Shown here one piece after another: positions 34,617 to 43,822 of a stretch of DNA of 43,822 bases (position 1 is its first letter; each line of letters opens with the position of its first letter). The notes under the pieces are model-generated. The model worked only from the letters and a program-made list of their open reading frames with translations. It searched no databases and was not told where the DNA came from. Origin of the DNA: Phormidesmis sp. RL_2_1 (lineage in GTDB: Bacteria; Cyanobacteriota; Cyanobacteriia; Phormidesmidales; Phormidesmidaceae); the NCBI GenBank assembly GCA_012033015.1, contig JAAUPS010000013.1, forward strand, positions 1 through 43,822. The letters are read 5' to 3'. Position numbers and translations under genes: made by a program.

Positions 34617-35626
34617 ATGTTTGCGAAAAAAATGCTTGGCCGCACGGACATTGGCAAGCAACTCAAAAAATGGCTCAACTTTAGCCGACTGATAGCATTG
34701 GGTGTGCTGCTCAGCATTGCCATTAACGGGCTACTGCTACCCTCTAACGCGCTGGGGCAGTTGATTCCCAACCGTGCAACGATTCAGTACGACACGCCTG
34801 GTGTGGTTGTCACGCCGCCCGGTGGCGGTGCCCCGGTTCCGGCACGCACTAATTTGACCTCTAACGAAGTAACCTATCCGATCGCAGGTGTGTTAGGCGC
34901 TAATACGTTAGGTCTCAACTTGGTGAAGTCAGCCGACAAATCAGCCGCAGAACCTGGAGACGTGGTGATTTACCGCCTGCTGCTCCAAAATCGCAGCACC
35001 ATCACCGCCAACAACGTCAGAATTGTGGATACCCTGCCCCTCGGAATTAATTACGTTCCTGATTCAGTCACAGGAGCGCCAAATGCACCTACGTCTGTCA
35101 CGGTGAGTGGCCGTGATTTGACATTGCTGTTTCCACCCATCGCTGCGGGTGGTGACTTGAGTGTAACCTATGCGGTTGTCCTCACGCCTGATGCCATTCG
35201 CGGCAGTGGCCGTAATGTGGCAGTGGCCTCGGCAGATTTATTAGGGAGTGTCAGCGCAGAATTTCAGCTCACAATTCGCCAAGGCATTCTCTCGGATTGC
35301 GGCACCATCATTGGCCGCGTCTTCGTCGATAAAAACTTTGATGGTGAGCAGCAGCCTGGGGAACCTGGTGTGCCTAATGCAGTGATTTATATGGAAAGCG
35401 GCAATCGCATCATCACAGACCCAGATGGCTTGTTTTCAATTGCGAACGCTGTCGCTGGCCATCGCGTCGGCACCTTGGATCTGACGAGCCTTCCCGGCTA
35501 TACGCTCGCTCCCAATCTCTTTCGTGTTGAAACAATAGCCAGTCTCGCTTAGTCGGCTTAGAACCCGGTGGGCTTGCCCGGATGAACTTTGCAGTGACCC
35601 CCGCATTCGGTGAAGGAGAAGGTTAA
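34617..35626 (+). CDS. secreted DUF11 / SdrD-B-like protein, frameshifted near the end
   Basis: A surface protein of about 336 residues after repair. The signal peptide is LIALGVLLSIAINGLLLPSN with cleavage near NALG. A DUF11 beta-sandwich follows (NLVKSADKSAAEPGDVVIYR, VRIVDTLPLGINYVPDSVTG, VTYAVVLTPDAI). Then comes an SdrD-B/Cna-B-like domain (IIGRVFVDKNFDGEQQPGEP, VPNAVIYMESGNRIITDPDG). The frame as written stops at 35552 after RVETIASLA. One A added at the run at 35534-35535 gives RVETNSQSRLVGLEPGGLAR and MNFAVTPAFGEGEG, ending at TAA 35624-35626. The next gene starts 2 bases later with its ribosome site inside this gene, so translation is coupled. Confidence 0.8.
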
Positions 35627-35628
35627 CC

Positions 35629-38600
35629 ATGCGCCTATTGAAAGGTCTTAGTATCAGTCTTTTAACATCGACTGTCGGTACATTGTTGTATTCATTCGCA
35701 GCTTATGCCCAAGCGGCTACAAATGCGAGCCCTGTTAAGAATACCAATAGCGCTAGATCAAGCGCTGCGGCTGTCAAGGCCTCAACTGCCCCAACTGTGA
35801 GTCATGTCTCTGGAAATTCCGATGAATTTTTCCTTGAGGCCCCTGCTCTTGCCTTGGCGAATCCTCAGTCATCTAGACAGGATCTGCTAGCGGCACAGTC
35901 TAATTTGATGCGCTCTTATTCGGAGCAGCCATCTTTAGACCAACTGCTGACGGTGATGCCAGAGGGTAGTGCTAACAGTGAACCTGGTTGGTCACAGTCT
36001 GTTTTTCAGACATGGGCGCAGGCTTAATAACAGGCTCAGGCTCACAGCTAGACGAAAGTCTTTGGATGGCGCAGTCTGTAGCACCCTCTACTGAGGCGCT
36101 AAGTGAAGCACAACGTCCAGTCTTGACACCGCCTGTGCCGATTAACTCTCAGCTCATTAACGAGGGACTACAGGGCGAGATTGAGGGCGAAATTGACGAT
36201 AGTGTTATTCGTCAGGTGCCTGATGTGCTTTTACAGCAGTCTATTGAGTCAGGTGAGGAATACAGCATTCGAGTAGGCCCAATAGAAAACTCGCGGGTTT
36301 TGGCCGATCGCCGTGCCACAGTTAAGCTAGGTGGCAGCATTGTCGATGCTGACGGTGAACCTATTGCTGGTGATGTTGTCGTCACCTTGACTGCGAGTGC
36401 CGGTGAATTTATTGGCGCTGACTACGATATTGATAGAACAGGCTTTCAGGTCTTGGCTCGTCGAGGTGAGTTTGAAGCCGAAATGCGCTCTAGCTTAGAC
36501 GCACAGCGGGTGGTTATCCGTGCTAGCGCGGCGCGTGACGACTTGCTAGCACCTACGGCTATGCCGCTAGACGGCAACTTAGCTAGCGGCCCACGAGAAA
36601 TTGAGGCCTATACCGAAGTCAGCTTTATCACGCCGCTACGGCCTTCTTTAGTCACAGGGGTAGTTGACCTGCGTTTAGGGCCTGCGGCAACCAACCTGTG
36701 GGGCAGCTTTGCTGATTTTCTGGTACCGGACAAAATTGGTAAAACGGAGTTTAGTGCTCAAACGGCTGTTTTTGCAACCGGTGCCATTGGTGATTGGCTA
36801 TTTACGGGGGCTTATAACAGCGATCGCAATCTCAACGAGCGCTGTGACACCACGACGCGACTGTTTGCCGATCCCCAATCTTGCGATCAGGCATATCCTG
36901 TCTATGGCGATAGCTCGATCAATGATTATCTCACGCCTTCTATAGACAGTGTCTATTTAAGGCTGCAGCAGGATGCGGTCATCCCAGAGGCCGAACCCAA
37001 TTTCTTGATGTGGGGAGATTACAGCACCGAAGAATTCTCTCGGGCTTCCCAACTGTTCAGCGCCACTAGCCGACAACTGCACGGCTTTATCGGCAACTAC
37101 ACCATCGGCAGTGGAAATAACGGCCTGCAGCTCACGGCCATGTACGCGAATAACATTCGCCCTTTTCAGCGTGACATCATCGTACCGGATGGAACCAGCG
37201 GCTACTACTTTCTTTCGCGGCCTTTGATCCTTGCAGGCAGCGAAGAAATTTACATCGAAGTTGAAGAACTCAACCGCCCAGGGACGGTGATTGAGCGGGT
37301 AGCGCTGATTCGCGGCGCAGATTACACCATTAACTATGATCGCGGCGCAATTTTATTCAATCAGCCGATTAGCATCACCGATGCTAATCCCTTTGGCCCA
37401 CCCCTCGTCAGACGGATCGTTGCGTCCTATCAGGTAGAGGGTCAAGAGACAGGCGGCGATCTCTATGGGGGCAGAGCCCAGTTCAACTTCTCATATGATC
37501 TCGATTCTCCCAGTTGGATTGGGGCATCGGTGGTGACTGAAAACAACAACGCCACGACCAACACGCTCTACGGGGTAGATGCACTGATTTCGTTAGGCAA
37601 TGCGGGTCAGCTTGTCGCTGAGTATGCCCGCTCATCGCTGAGCGGTGCGGCGGCTGGCAACGGCGAGGGCTCTGCCTACCGGATCGAAGCAAGCAGCGCC
37701 TTCGGCGATAGTGTCATTGGCCGCGCCTACATTCGTGGGGCCGACGATAGCTTCACCAACAATGCTACGGCCAGTTTTAGACCTGGACAAACTCGCTGGG
37801 GCGCGCAGCTCTCGGCACTGCTCGGTGAGAGCACTCAGGTGGATTTGCAGTACGATCAAGAAGAAAATCGTGGCACGGCAACGGCTGTGCGTACAGGCTT
37901 TGAAGCGCTGCGCAACCCAGGGTTTTTCCCTCTACCGGGCACGAGTGTCGATAATTCGCTCAGCACCTTTAGAGCAGGTATTCAACAGCAAATTGGGGCC
38001 GCAACGGTAGATTTGGCCTATGTGTATCGCGATCGCACCGATCGCATTGGCAATCTCAACTTCAACAGCTCTCAGTTGGTCTCCGGGCTGACCATGCCAA
38101 TTGCCGATAACCTCACCTTTCGAGCCCAAAACGAACTGACGCTCAGCGGCAATAACGATCCGGTATATCCAGGTCGTACTGTCTTAGGACTTGATTATCA
38201 GCCCATTCCCGAAATTACCGTTCGGTTAGCTCATCAGTTTTTTAGTGCCAGTGATATTGCCCCCGACTCTATTACCTCACTCGATACGCTGTTGGACTAC
38301 GACCTGAGTGACAGCACCCAACTCACCGGTCGCTACTCGATTTTAGGCGGTGCTAGCGGCATGACCGGACAGGGGGCTGTCGGCCTCAACCATCGCTGGA
38401 ACCTAGCACCAGGATTGAATCTGGACTTGGGTTACGAGCGGGTAATCGGGGAAGGATTGGGCCTGATTGGCACAGGCGAGCGATTTGCCCAACCCTTTGC
38501 GGTAGGTCAATCAGCGGCGGCACTGGGCATTGTCCCTGGCAGCACTTACTCTGTCGGACTGGAATATTTGGACAATCGAGACTTTCAGGCTAGCGCTCGA

Positions 38601-39590
38601 GCCGAGTTTCGCGACAATGACACCACCGGTGATAACACGGTGCTAACGGCGTCTCTTGCAGGCAGGCTTTCACCGGCGCTGACCGCCCTAGGTCGGTTTG
38701 AATATGCCAACTATGCCAACCAGGCACTCACAGGACGCTTTGGCAATACCAGCAGCGCTCGGCTGGGCTTGGCTTACCGCGACCCTCGCAGCGACAAGTT
38801 CAACAGCTTGCTGAGCTACGAATACGCCACTAACCCCACCACCACCATTAACTCGCCAGGGACTAACACCATTACCGAACACACCCTAGCGGCAGAGGCC
38901 ATCTATGCGCCTAACTATGCTTGGGAGTTTTACGGTAAGTACGGCTTACGTTCCACCAATGCTGATCTATCCTCCCAGGGGCTGAGCGGCATTTCTAACA
39001 CCATCCATTTGGCCCAATTACGCGCCGCCTATCGGTTTGCCTATCGTTGGGACATTGTCGGTGAGGTGCGCTACGTCAGCCAGCCCTCGGTCAACTACGA
39101 CGAAACCGCCTTTGGTATAGAAACAGGCTACTATGTCACCCCTGATTTGCGTTTGGGCGTAGGCTACAGCTTTGGTGAAGCCAATGATCGCAGCTTCCAA
39201 GGCAGTGGCTCACGCAGTGACAGCGGCTTTTATCTGGCAGCCACCTTTAAGGTCAATGAACTGTTTAACGGTTTTGGTCTGCAGGAGGTATCCCCCCCTC
39301 AACAGACAGAAGCCTTGGTTGACACCTCTGCCGAGGTGGCCGTCGATGATGTCTGCCCAGAACCGGGTGTGCATATGGTTTCGGACGGTCAGCTCAATGG
39401 GTCAAGCGATGCCAGCAATGCTTCAAGCAATAGCGTCGATCCTTGCGCCAGAAGGGTACCAGAGGTAATTGTGCAGCCCGCGCCGCAGTCGCCTGCTGTC
39501 GCGCCACCACAGTCGCCTGCCGTGTCTCCAGCAGAGACTCTGGCACCAGCAGCGCCCGTCCAATCAGAACCTATCCGAGGTCTCTGGTAA
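35629..39590 (+). CDS. large outer-membrane beta-barrel candidate, frameshifted
   Basis: A protein of about 1320 residues after repair. ATG 35629 has AAGGAG 10 bases upstream and a signal peptide (GLSISLLTSTVGTLLYSFAA, cut near AYAQA). The first segment stops at TAA 36025-36027; one T added to TT at 36024-36025 joins WAQA to LITGSGSQLDESLWMAQSVA. An Ig-like/regulatory domain follows (VKLGGSIVDADGEPIAGDVV), then a long region of alternating, aromatic-rich strands with a YPVYGDSS motif, RGADYTINYDRGAILFNQPI, and many short turns typical of a barrel (SLLSYEYATNPTT, DLRLGVGYSFGEAND). The last strand is probably SGFYLAATFKVNELF, followed by a Pro-rich tail of about 110 residues. Probable role: outer-membrane anchor or exporter for the neighbouring surface proteins (inference). 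Confidence 0.75.
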
Positions 39591-39629
39591 ATGAACAATC
39601 CAGTTTTCGAGGAGGTGAGGAGTACCGCA

Positions 39630-41857
39630 ATGAATAGTCCATCGACTGATATCCCTGAGACCGATAGCGTTCAAACAAAGCGTCATGCTTGGCGACCAGT
39701 AGCGGCTAATTTTACAGCGTTAAATTTTACGGCCCTGATACTTAGCGCTTTAGCCATACCTGCTGTCGCGCAAAATGATGCTGTACCCATTCCGGTTCCA
39801 GAGGCACCAGCAACACCCCTGACTGAGGCAAGTCCTACTGCGCCCCGATCGTCACTATCACAGTGAATAGTGACTTAGATGGCCCGGTAACGCCTGATCA
39901 ATCCTTGACCCTGCGCGAAGCCATCGAAATTGCTAATGGCACGTTGCCGATTGCGGCCTTAAGCCAAGTAGAGGCGGCACTGGTGACCCCTGCTGCTAGC
40001 CCTAAAATTGAGTTTGCTTTGCCTGGAGATACCCGCATCGAACTGGTTGAACTGCTACCTGTGATCGCAGCTCCCGGCCTGACAATAGACGGCACCACGC
40101 AGTCAGGCTACGGTGGCGAATCCGATCAGCCTGCCGCTGTGCCCGTGCCTGTGCCAGCCATTTCTGTGACCCCTGGTGCAGGCATTGAGGTCTTTCGCGG
40201 CCTGACCATCAGCGCCGATCAGGTGACGGTTCGAGGGCTTAGCCTATATGGCTTTTCATCTGTTTTACACTCGACAGCATCGACTCCCCCGGCGGACATT
40301 TTTATTACCCATGTCGCACCGCCCTTAGGCACAGATACCGGTCGGTTTCGGGGGCCAGAGACGCCCTCTGACGATACGCTGCGCCTAAGCCCAGAAGAAT
40401 ATAACCTTGCCCCTAAAGGAGTGGTGATTGAAGATAACTGGCTAGGGGTTTCGCCTGCAGGCGGCATTCCGATTGCGGAAGAAATGTCGGCTTTTGGCGT
40501 ATCTGTTTTCAATGCTACAGATGCGGTAATTCGGCGCAACCGGATTGAATATCACGAGGGCAGCGGCATTATTACTGGCAATATGGCCCAGGGACTGGTG
40601 ATTACCGAGAACACGTTAATTGGCAATGGCCTTAGGGGGATGCCTGACGGCATTCGCTTTGATGGAGATATTGACGGTTCGGAGGTGTTTGGCAACTTAG
40701 TGTGCGCCAATGACGGCAGCGGCCTTTACATGTTCAAACCCCAGGGGTCGGCCAATATCTACAACAATGACATTCGCTTTAATGGCCGACGGCTGCGAAG
40801 ACCGGGCATTATGCTAATGGGCAATGGTCATCAGGTGAGCGATAACTTTATTGCCTTCCAACCGGGGCCGGGAGTAGGCATTGTGGCCTATCCCCAAAGC
40901 GAACAAAATATGGTTCGCGGCAATTATTTTAGACAGTTGGATGGCCTTAGTGTCGATCTGACCTATCACTACGACACGCAGGTTTCCGACTATCAGTTTA
41001 ACGATGGGCCTAATCCGCCGCGCAATTCCCATCAGCGCCGCCGCGATTCTGCCAATGGGGCGATTAATGCGCCTGAATTTGATGCCTATGTCTTTGCCAT
41101 GGATGGCGCTGTAGAGGATGCTATGGAGGTTGGTCGTACGGTGGTTACCGGTCGCGCCGATCCTGGTTCAGAAGTGGGCATTTACAAAGTGTCTGGCAGT
41201 AAGCGTATCTATGGTGAACTTGGCGATCTGCTGACGACGGTGCCGGTGAGTGAAGACGGCAGTTTTAGCGCTGAGCTTGAGCTGCCAGCAGGGGCTCAGG
41301 TGAGTGCGATCGCAACTGATCTACGCTACGGCACCTCTGAGCCTTCGCCAGTCGCCTCCATCGGGGTAGAGCCACCAATCGAGCCCCGTCAAGCCTATCA
41401 GCCGGTTTGTCAAGATCCGCCCCTGCCGCCAGTGATCGTGATCGAAGAGCCTCCAGTACCCATCAGTCTGAGAATTCCTCGAAATATTCACTTCGCCCTT
41501 GATCGCTCTTTTATTAGCGCCGAAAGTGCCAATATTCTCGATCAAATCGCTGCGGCCATGGTTGAGTATCCGTCGCTGACGGTGGAGCTCCAAGGACACA
41601 CTGACCCCCGTGCCAGCGACGCCTACAACCAGGCATTGGGTGAACGGCGGGCGCTTTCAGCACGGGACTACCTATTACAGAAGGGGGTTGCGCCAGAACG
41701 GATGCGAATTCGTTCTTTTGGTGAAAGCCAAACTATTTCCACTAGGCCAGATGTGGTGGATTATGCGCGCGATCGCAGAGTAGAATTCATCTTCTCCGAT
41801 AGCCGCGGCCTCGATATCATCTTCGAAAATCAAGAAACCGACCTGCAAATTGAATAA
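39630..41857 (+). CDS. secreted beta-helix protein with C-terminal OmpA domain, frameshifted
   Basis: About 742 residues after repair. ATG 39630 is chosen for the GAGGAGGTGAGG site just upstream; ATG 39591, directly after the previous stop, is also possible. A signal peptide (TALILSALAIPAVAQN) is followed by the break: one C added at CCCC 39843-39846 gives TAPPIVTITVNSDLDGPVTP. Next come a CSLREA-like stretch (QSLTLREAIEIANG) and a right-handed beta-helix (VIEDNWLGVSPAGG, AVIRRNRIEYHEGSGIITGN, GLVITENTLIGNGLRGMPDG). The C-terminal OmpA domain (IHFALDRSFISAESANILDQ, VELQGHTDPRASDAYNQALG, RMRIRSFGESQTI) should bind peptidoglycan, fixing the protein to the wall. Confidence 0.82.
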
Positions 41858-41879
41858 TCTGCTCTGACGGCTTGAGCTG

Positions 41880-41917
41880 AATTGGTCTGAACATTCTGAA
41901 TTGGTCTGAACATTCTG
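41880..41917. repeat. tandem repeat, 19 bases x 2
   Basis: AATTGGTCTGAACATTCTG twice, flanked by further partial matches (GAGCTGAATTG, AATTGAGCTGAAC), in the spacer between the OmpA gene and the next surface gene. Confidence 0.88.
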
Positions 41918-42020
41918 AATTGAGCTGAACATAACGTGATTCATCCGCTCAGGCTAGAACTTCTAAATTAACCCAGTCATCGCTTCTCCAAGTCCTTAAC
42001 AAACCTGCTTTTGTTACCCC

Positions 42021-43607
42021 ATGTACCAGCTAACTCCAAGATTAACCATTCCGATTAACGCTGTTCGAGCACTCCTTACCCCCCGTCGCTTGACGGCAGG
42101 TACGTTAGCCCTGGTTTCCCTGCTCAGCGCCCAAGCACCTGTCAGCGCGCAGGCTATCGGCTCTAGCGGAGAGCGCTGTTTTGTGGTAGCTGACAACAAT
42201 CCCCCTGGCGGTGGCAGTGGCGGCGTTGCTGACGACGATACGCTGATCCAGATTAATTTTGGGACAGGAACGGCCACGGCTATTGATGGCGGCATCATTG
42301 CCCGAGAGGGAGGCGGCACCAATATCCGCAATATCGAGGCGATGACTTCGCGCTCTAACTCAAATGAGCTGATTGCAGCAAATGGCAGCGAGTTTGGCCG
42401 GATAGACCCTGAAACAGCAGTTTTCACCCCCTTGATCGGTAGCTTAGGCCCGTTCAATGACTTTGATGCCATTGTGATCGACCGCAACTCAACCAATCAA
42501 ACGCGACTTTTAGCGGTCTCTAAAGATACTGATAATGTTGGCAACCCCAACCCTGCACTCAATAACATCTTGGTCACCGGGACGATATCACTCAATGCCA
42601 CCGGGCAAGCAGAGGGCATCACCCCAACCACCCAGGTAGCGCTAAGTAACTTTCCTGCCGGTACCGATGGGATTGACGGAATTGCGCTGATTGGAAATAC
42701 GCTGTATGGCATTGCCAACCGAGGCGGTGTACCCAATTCGGCGCAAATCTTAGTCACGATCGATCAAGCCAGTGGGATAATCACGCCAGTCGCCCCTTTT
42801 ACCCTAGGCGTATCAGTTGGAGGGCTGCCAGCAGGGACAGCCATTAATGATGTTGAAGATCTTGACTTAAGCTTGTTTGGTAACTTATTTGGCTCTACAG
42901 GCAGCAATAACAACGTCGCTCTGCGCAATCGAGGCTACACTTTCGACCCTGCAACTGGCGTAGCCATCAATAGTCTCGCTATCGGGGCGCTCTCTGGTCG
43001 GCAAGACTTTGAAGCATCTGCCTGTATTACAGACGCCACGGCAACTGGGCAACTCCTGATTGTCAAACGGATTACGGCTGTGACCAGAGGGGGCGTGAGA
43101 ACTGAATTTGATACATTTACCGATCAAGCAGGTGAAACAGACGATAACACGATGTTAGCGGCCACCGGTAATGCATTCCCGCTGGGCATTCCTGCTGCAT
43201 CGCCTGAACTGAATACCGGCGATCAGGTCGAATACACAGTGTATATCTACAACCCGACGAGCCAAATCTTCAATAATGCTGTGATTTGTGATGCTATTGA
43301 ACCACCTAGCATTCTCCAGTCCAGCAGTGTAGAACTGGCCGCACCCACTGTGCTGACATCACCTTTAGCGTTTACCCCGCAGCCCAACACCGTACCCCGT
43401 CCGCCCGCCTCGCCAGCACCCGCGACTGGAGAATGTGCACCTTTATTAGGAACGGCTACGGTCTTCCCGCCTAACACCCCTAATCCGTTAGGCCCATCTG
43501 GTGGGCTTGATGTCGGTGCAGGCGGCGGTATTGTAACGACCCCTTTTAGTCTCAATCCCAATCAAATTACCGCGCTCCGCTTCCAAATTACAGTTGGCCA
43601 GCCGTAG
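42021..43607 (+). CDS. secreted surface protein with DUF11-like domain
   Basis: A protein of 528 residues. The signal peptide is RLTAGTLALVSLLSAQAPVS with cleavage near SAQAI. Residues about 30-330 form a domain of short strands and Gly/Asn turns (FNDFDAIVIDRNSTNQTRLL, GTDGIDGIALIGNTLYGIAN), resembling a beta-propeller-like shell of unknown type. It continues with LLIVKRITAVTRGGVRTEFD and a DUF11-like segment (NTGDQVEYTVYIYNPTSQIF, NNAVICDAIEPP). The region is Pro- and Gly-rich towards the C-terminus. The spacing of 163 bases from the OmpA gene leaves open whether it belongs to the same transcript. No catalytic motif was seen. Confidence 0.78.
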   Translation: MYQLTPRLTIPINAVRALLTPRRLTAGTLALVSLLSAQAPVSAQAIGSSGERCFVVADNNPPGGGSGGVADDDTLIQINFGTGTATAIDGGIIAREGGGTNIRNIEAMTSRSNSNELIAANGSEFGRIDPETAVFTPLIGSLGPFNDFDAIVIDRNSTNQTRLLAVSKDTDNVGNPNPALNNILVTGTISLNATGQAEGITPTTQVALSNFPAGTDGIDGIALIGNTLYGIANRGGVPNSAQILVTIDQASGIITPVAPFTLGVSVGGLPAGTAINDVEDLDLSLFGNLFGSTGSNNNVALRNRGYTFDPATGVAINSLAIGALSGRQDFEASACITDATATGQLLIVKRITAVTRGGVRTEFDTFTDQAGETDDNTMLAATGNAFPLGIPAASPELNTGDQVEYTVYIYNPTSQIFNNAVICDAIEPPSILQSSSVELAAPTVLTSPLAFTPQPNTVPRPPASPAPATGECAPLLGTATVFPPNTPNPLGPSGGLDVGAGGGIVTTPFSLNPNQITALRFQITVGQP

Positions 43608-43647
43608 CGGCAAAAAAGACAATCTTGAAATAGGATTGTTCTAGCAT

Positions 43648-43680
43648 CTATAGCTTCTGTCAAGTTAGTTAGGACAATAG
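43648..43680 (+). repeat. 33-base dispersed repeat, copy 2
   Basis: Begins CTATAGCTTCTGTCAAGTTA and ends GTTAGGACAATAG; 31 of 33 bases match the reverse complement of 3870-3902. Confidence 0.85.
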
Positions 43681-43727
43681 TAATTCTCCTCGGAGAGGCT
43701 ACGCCAACGTTGGAAGCCTTGACTAGC

Positions 43728-43822
43728 AGGAGCTAACTCACCAAGACAGCGGTGAGACCCTGCGTCGTCGTACGGCGCTAAGGAACTACTCACCGAAGAC
43801 AGCGGTGAGACCTGCGTCGTCG
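43728..43822. repeat. 52-base tandem repeat with an internal hairpin, cut by the window edge
   Basis: Two copies, offset by 52 bases. Each contains CTCACC and GGTGAG, which pair over an 8-9 base loop (AAGACAGC / GAAGACAGC), then GAGACC(C)TGCGTCGTCG. The second copy reaches the last base of the window. Confidence 0.85.

Larger units (their letters stand above)
43608..43822. other. repeat-rich region at the right edge
   Basis: After the last surface gene comes a weak hairpin (ACAATC-TTGAAATAG-GATTGT, 43619-43639), the second copy of the 33-base dispersed repeat, a GGAGAGGCTACGCCAACG segment (43692-43709) like common cyanobacterial interspersed repeats, and the start of a 52-base tandem repeat. 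No gene is visible. Confidence 0.75.

Noticed and set aside
43728-43822. CRISPR array
   Set aside because: The conserved unit is interrupted by only 9-16 variable bases, much shorter than CRISPR spacers, only two copies are visible and no cas gene is near.

Overview
The window comes from a cyanobacterium, most likely a filamentous, surface-motile (Leptolyngbya-like) one. The evidence is the frequent HIP1 octamer GCGATCGC, many families typical of cyanobacteria (DUF1825, EGY-type site-2 protease, DUF2808, Npun_F5749-type flavoprotein, cyanobacterial TVP38 and LapA proteins), and a gene set matching the hormogonium polysaccharide genes hpsL-N-O-P. The genus cannot be fixed from this sequence. 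No tRNA, rRNA, transposase or confirmed CRISPR array was seen.

Layout. 1-6.4 kb: end of a DUF1825 gene, a class A penicillin-binding protein, tyrS, pyrF, a secreted unknown and a type-4 uracil-DNA glycosylase. 6.6-13.7 kb (minus strand): a tight six-gene run for an exported polysaccharide, consisting of a polymerase/ligase (hpsL-like), a GT2 (hpsN-like) and two GT4 enzymes (hpsO- and hpsP-like). Between hpsO and hpsP sit a secreted metzincin metalloprotease and an unknown exported protein. 14-25 kb: housekeeping and membrane genes (pentapeptide-repeat protein, site-2 protease, cysE, PPOX flavoprotein, Ca/Na antiporter, nnr, DUF2808, scpA). 25-33.3 kb: a caspase-family remnant, LapA-like protein, histidine kinase plus response regulator, arsS-like radical SAM enzyme, two TVP38/TMEM64 proteins and an MscS channel. 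33.3-34.6 kb: a long AT-rich gene-free stretch. 34.6-43.6 kb (plus strand): four surface genes, namely a DUF11/SdrD-B-like protein, a 1320-residue beta-barrel candidate, a beta-helix/OmpA protein and another secreted protein. The first three form a tight operon.

Two whole-window patterns stand out. First, eight genes are broken by about ten frameshifts, and the simplest repair of each is to add back one missing base, often in a short homopolymer; none needs a base removed. This looks like assembly error, so these genes are annotated at full length across the breaks. Second, most intergenic spacers carry a short tandem repeat of their own (2-10 copies of a 9-19 base unit, 13 being the commonest period). 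The unit differs at every locus and often starts inside the stop or start codon of a neighbouring gene; arrays inside genes have periods of 12 or 15 that keep frame.

The best candidates for something new are the four-gene surface cluster with its long leader, the protease and unknown protein inside the hps-like locus, and the locus-specific tandem repeats.
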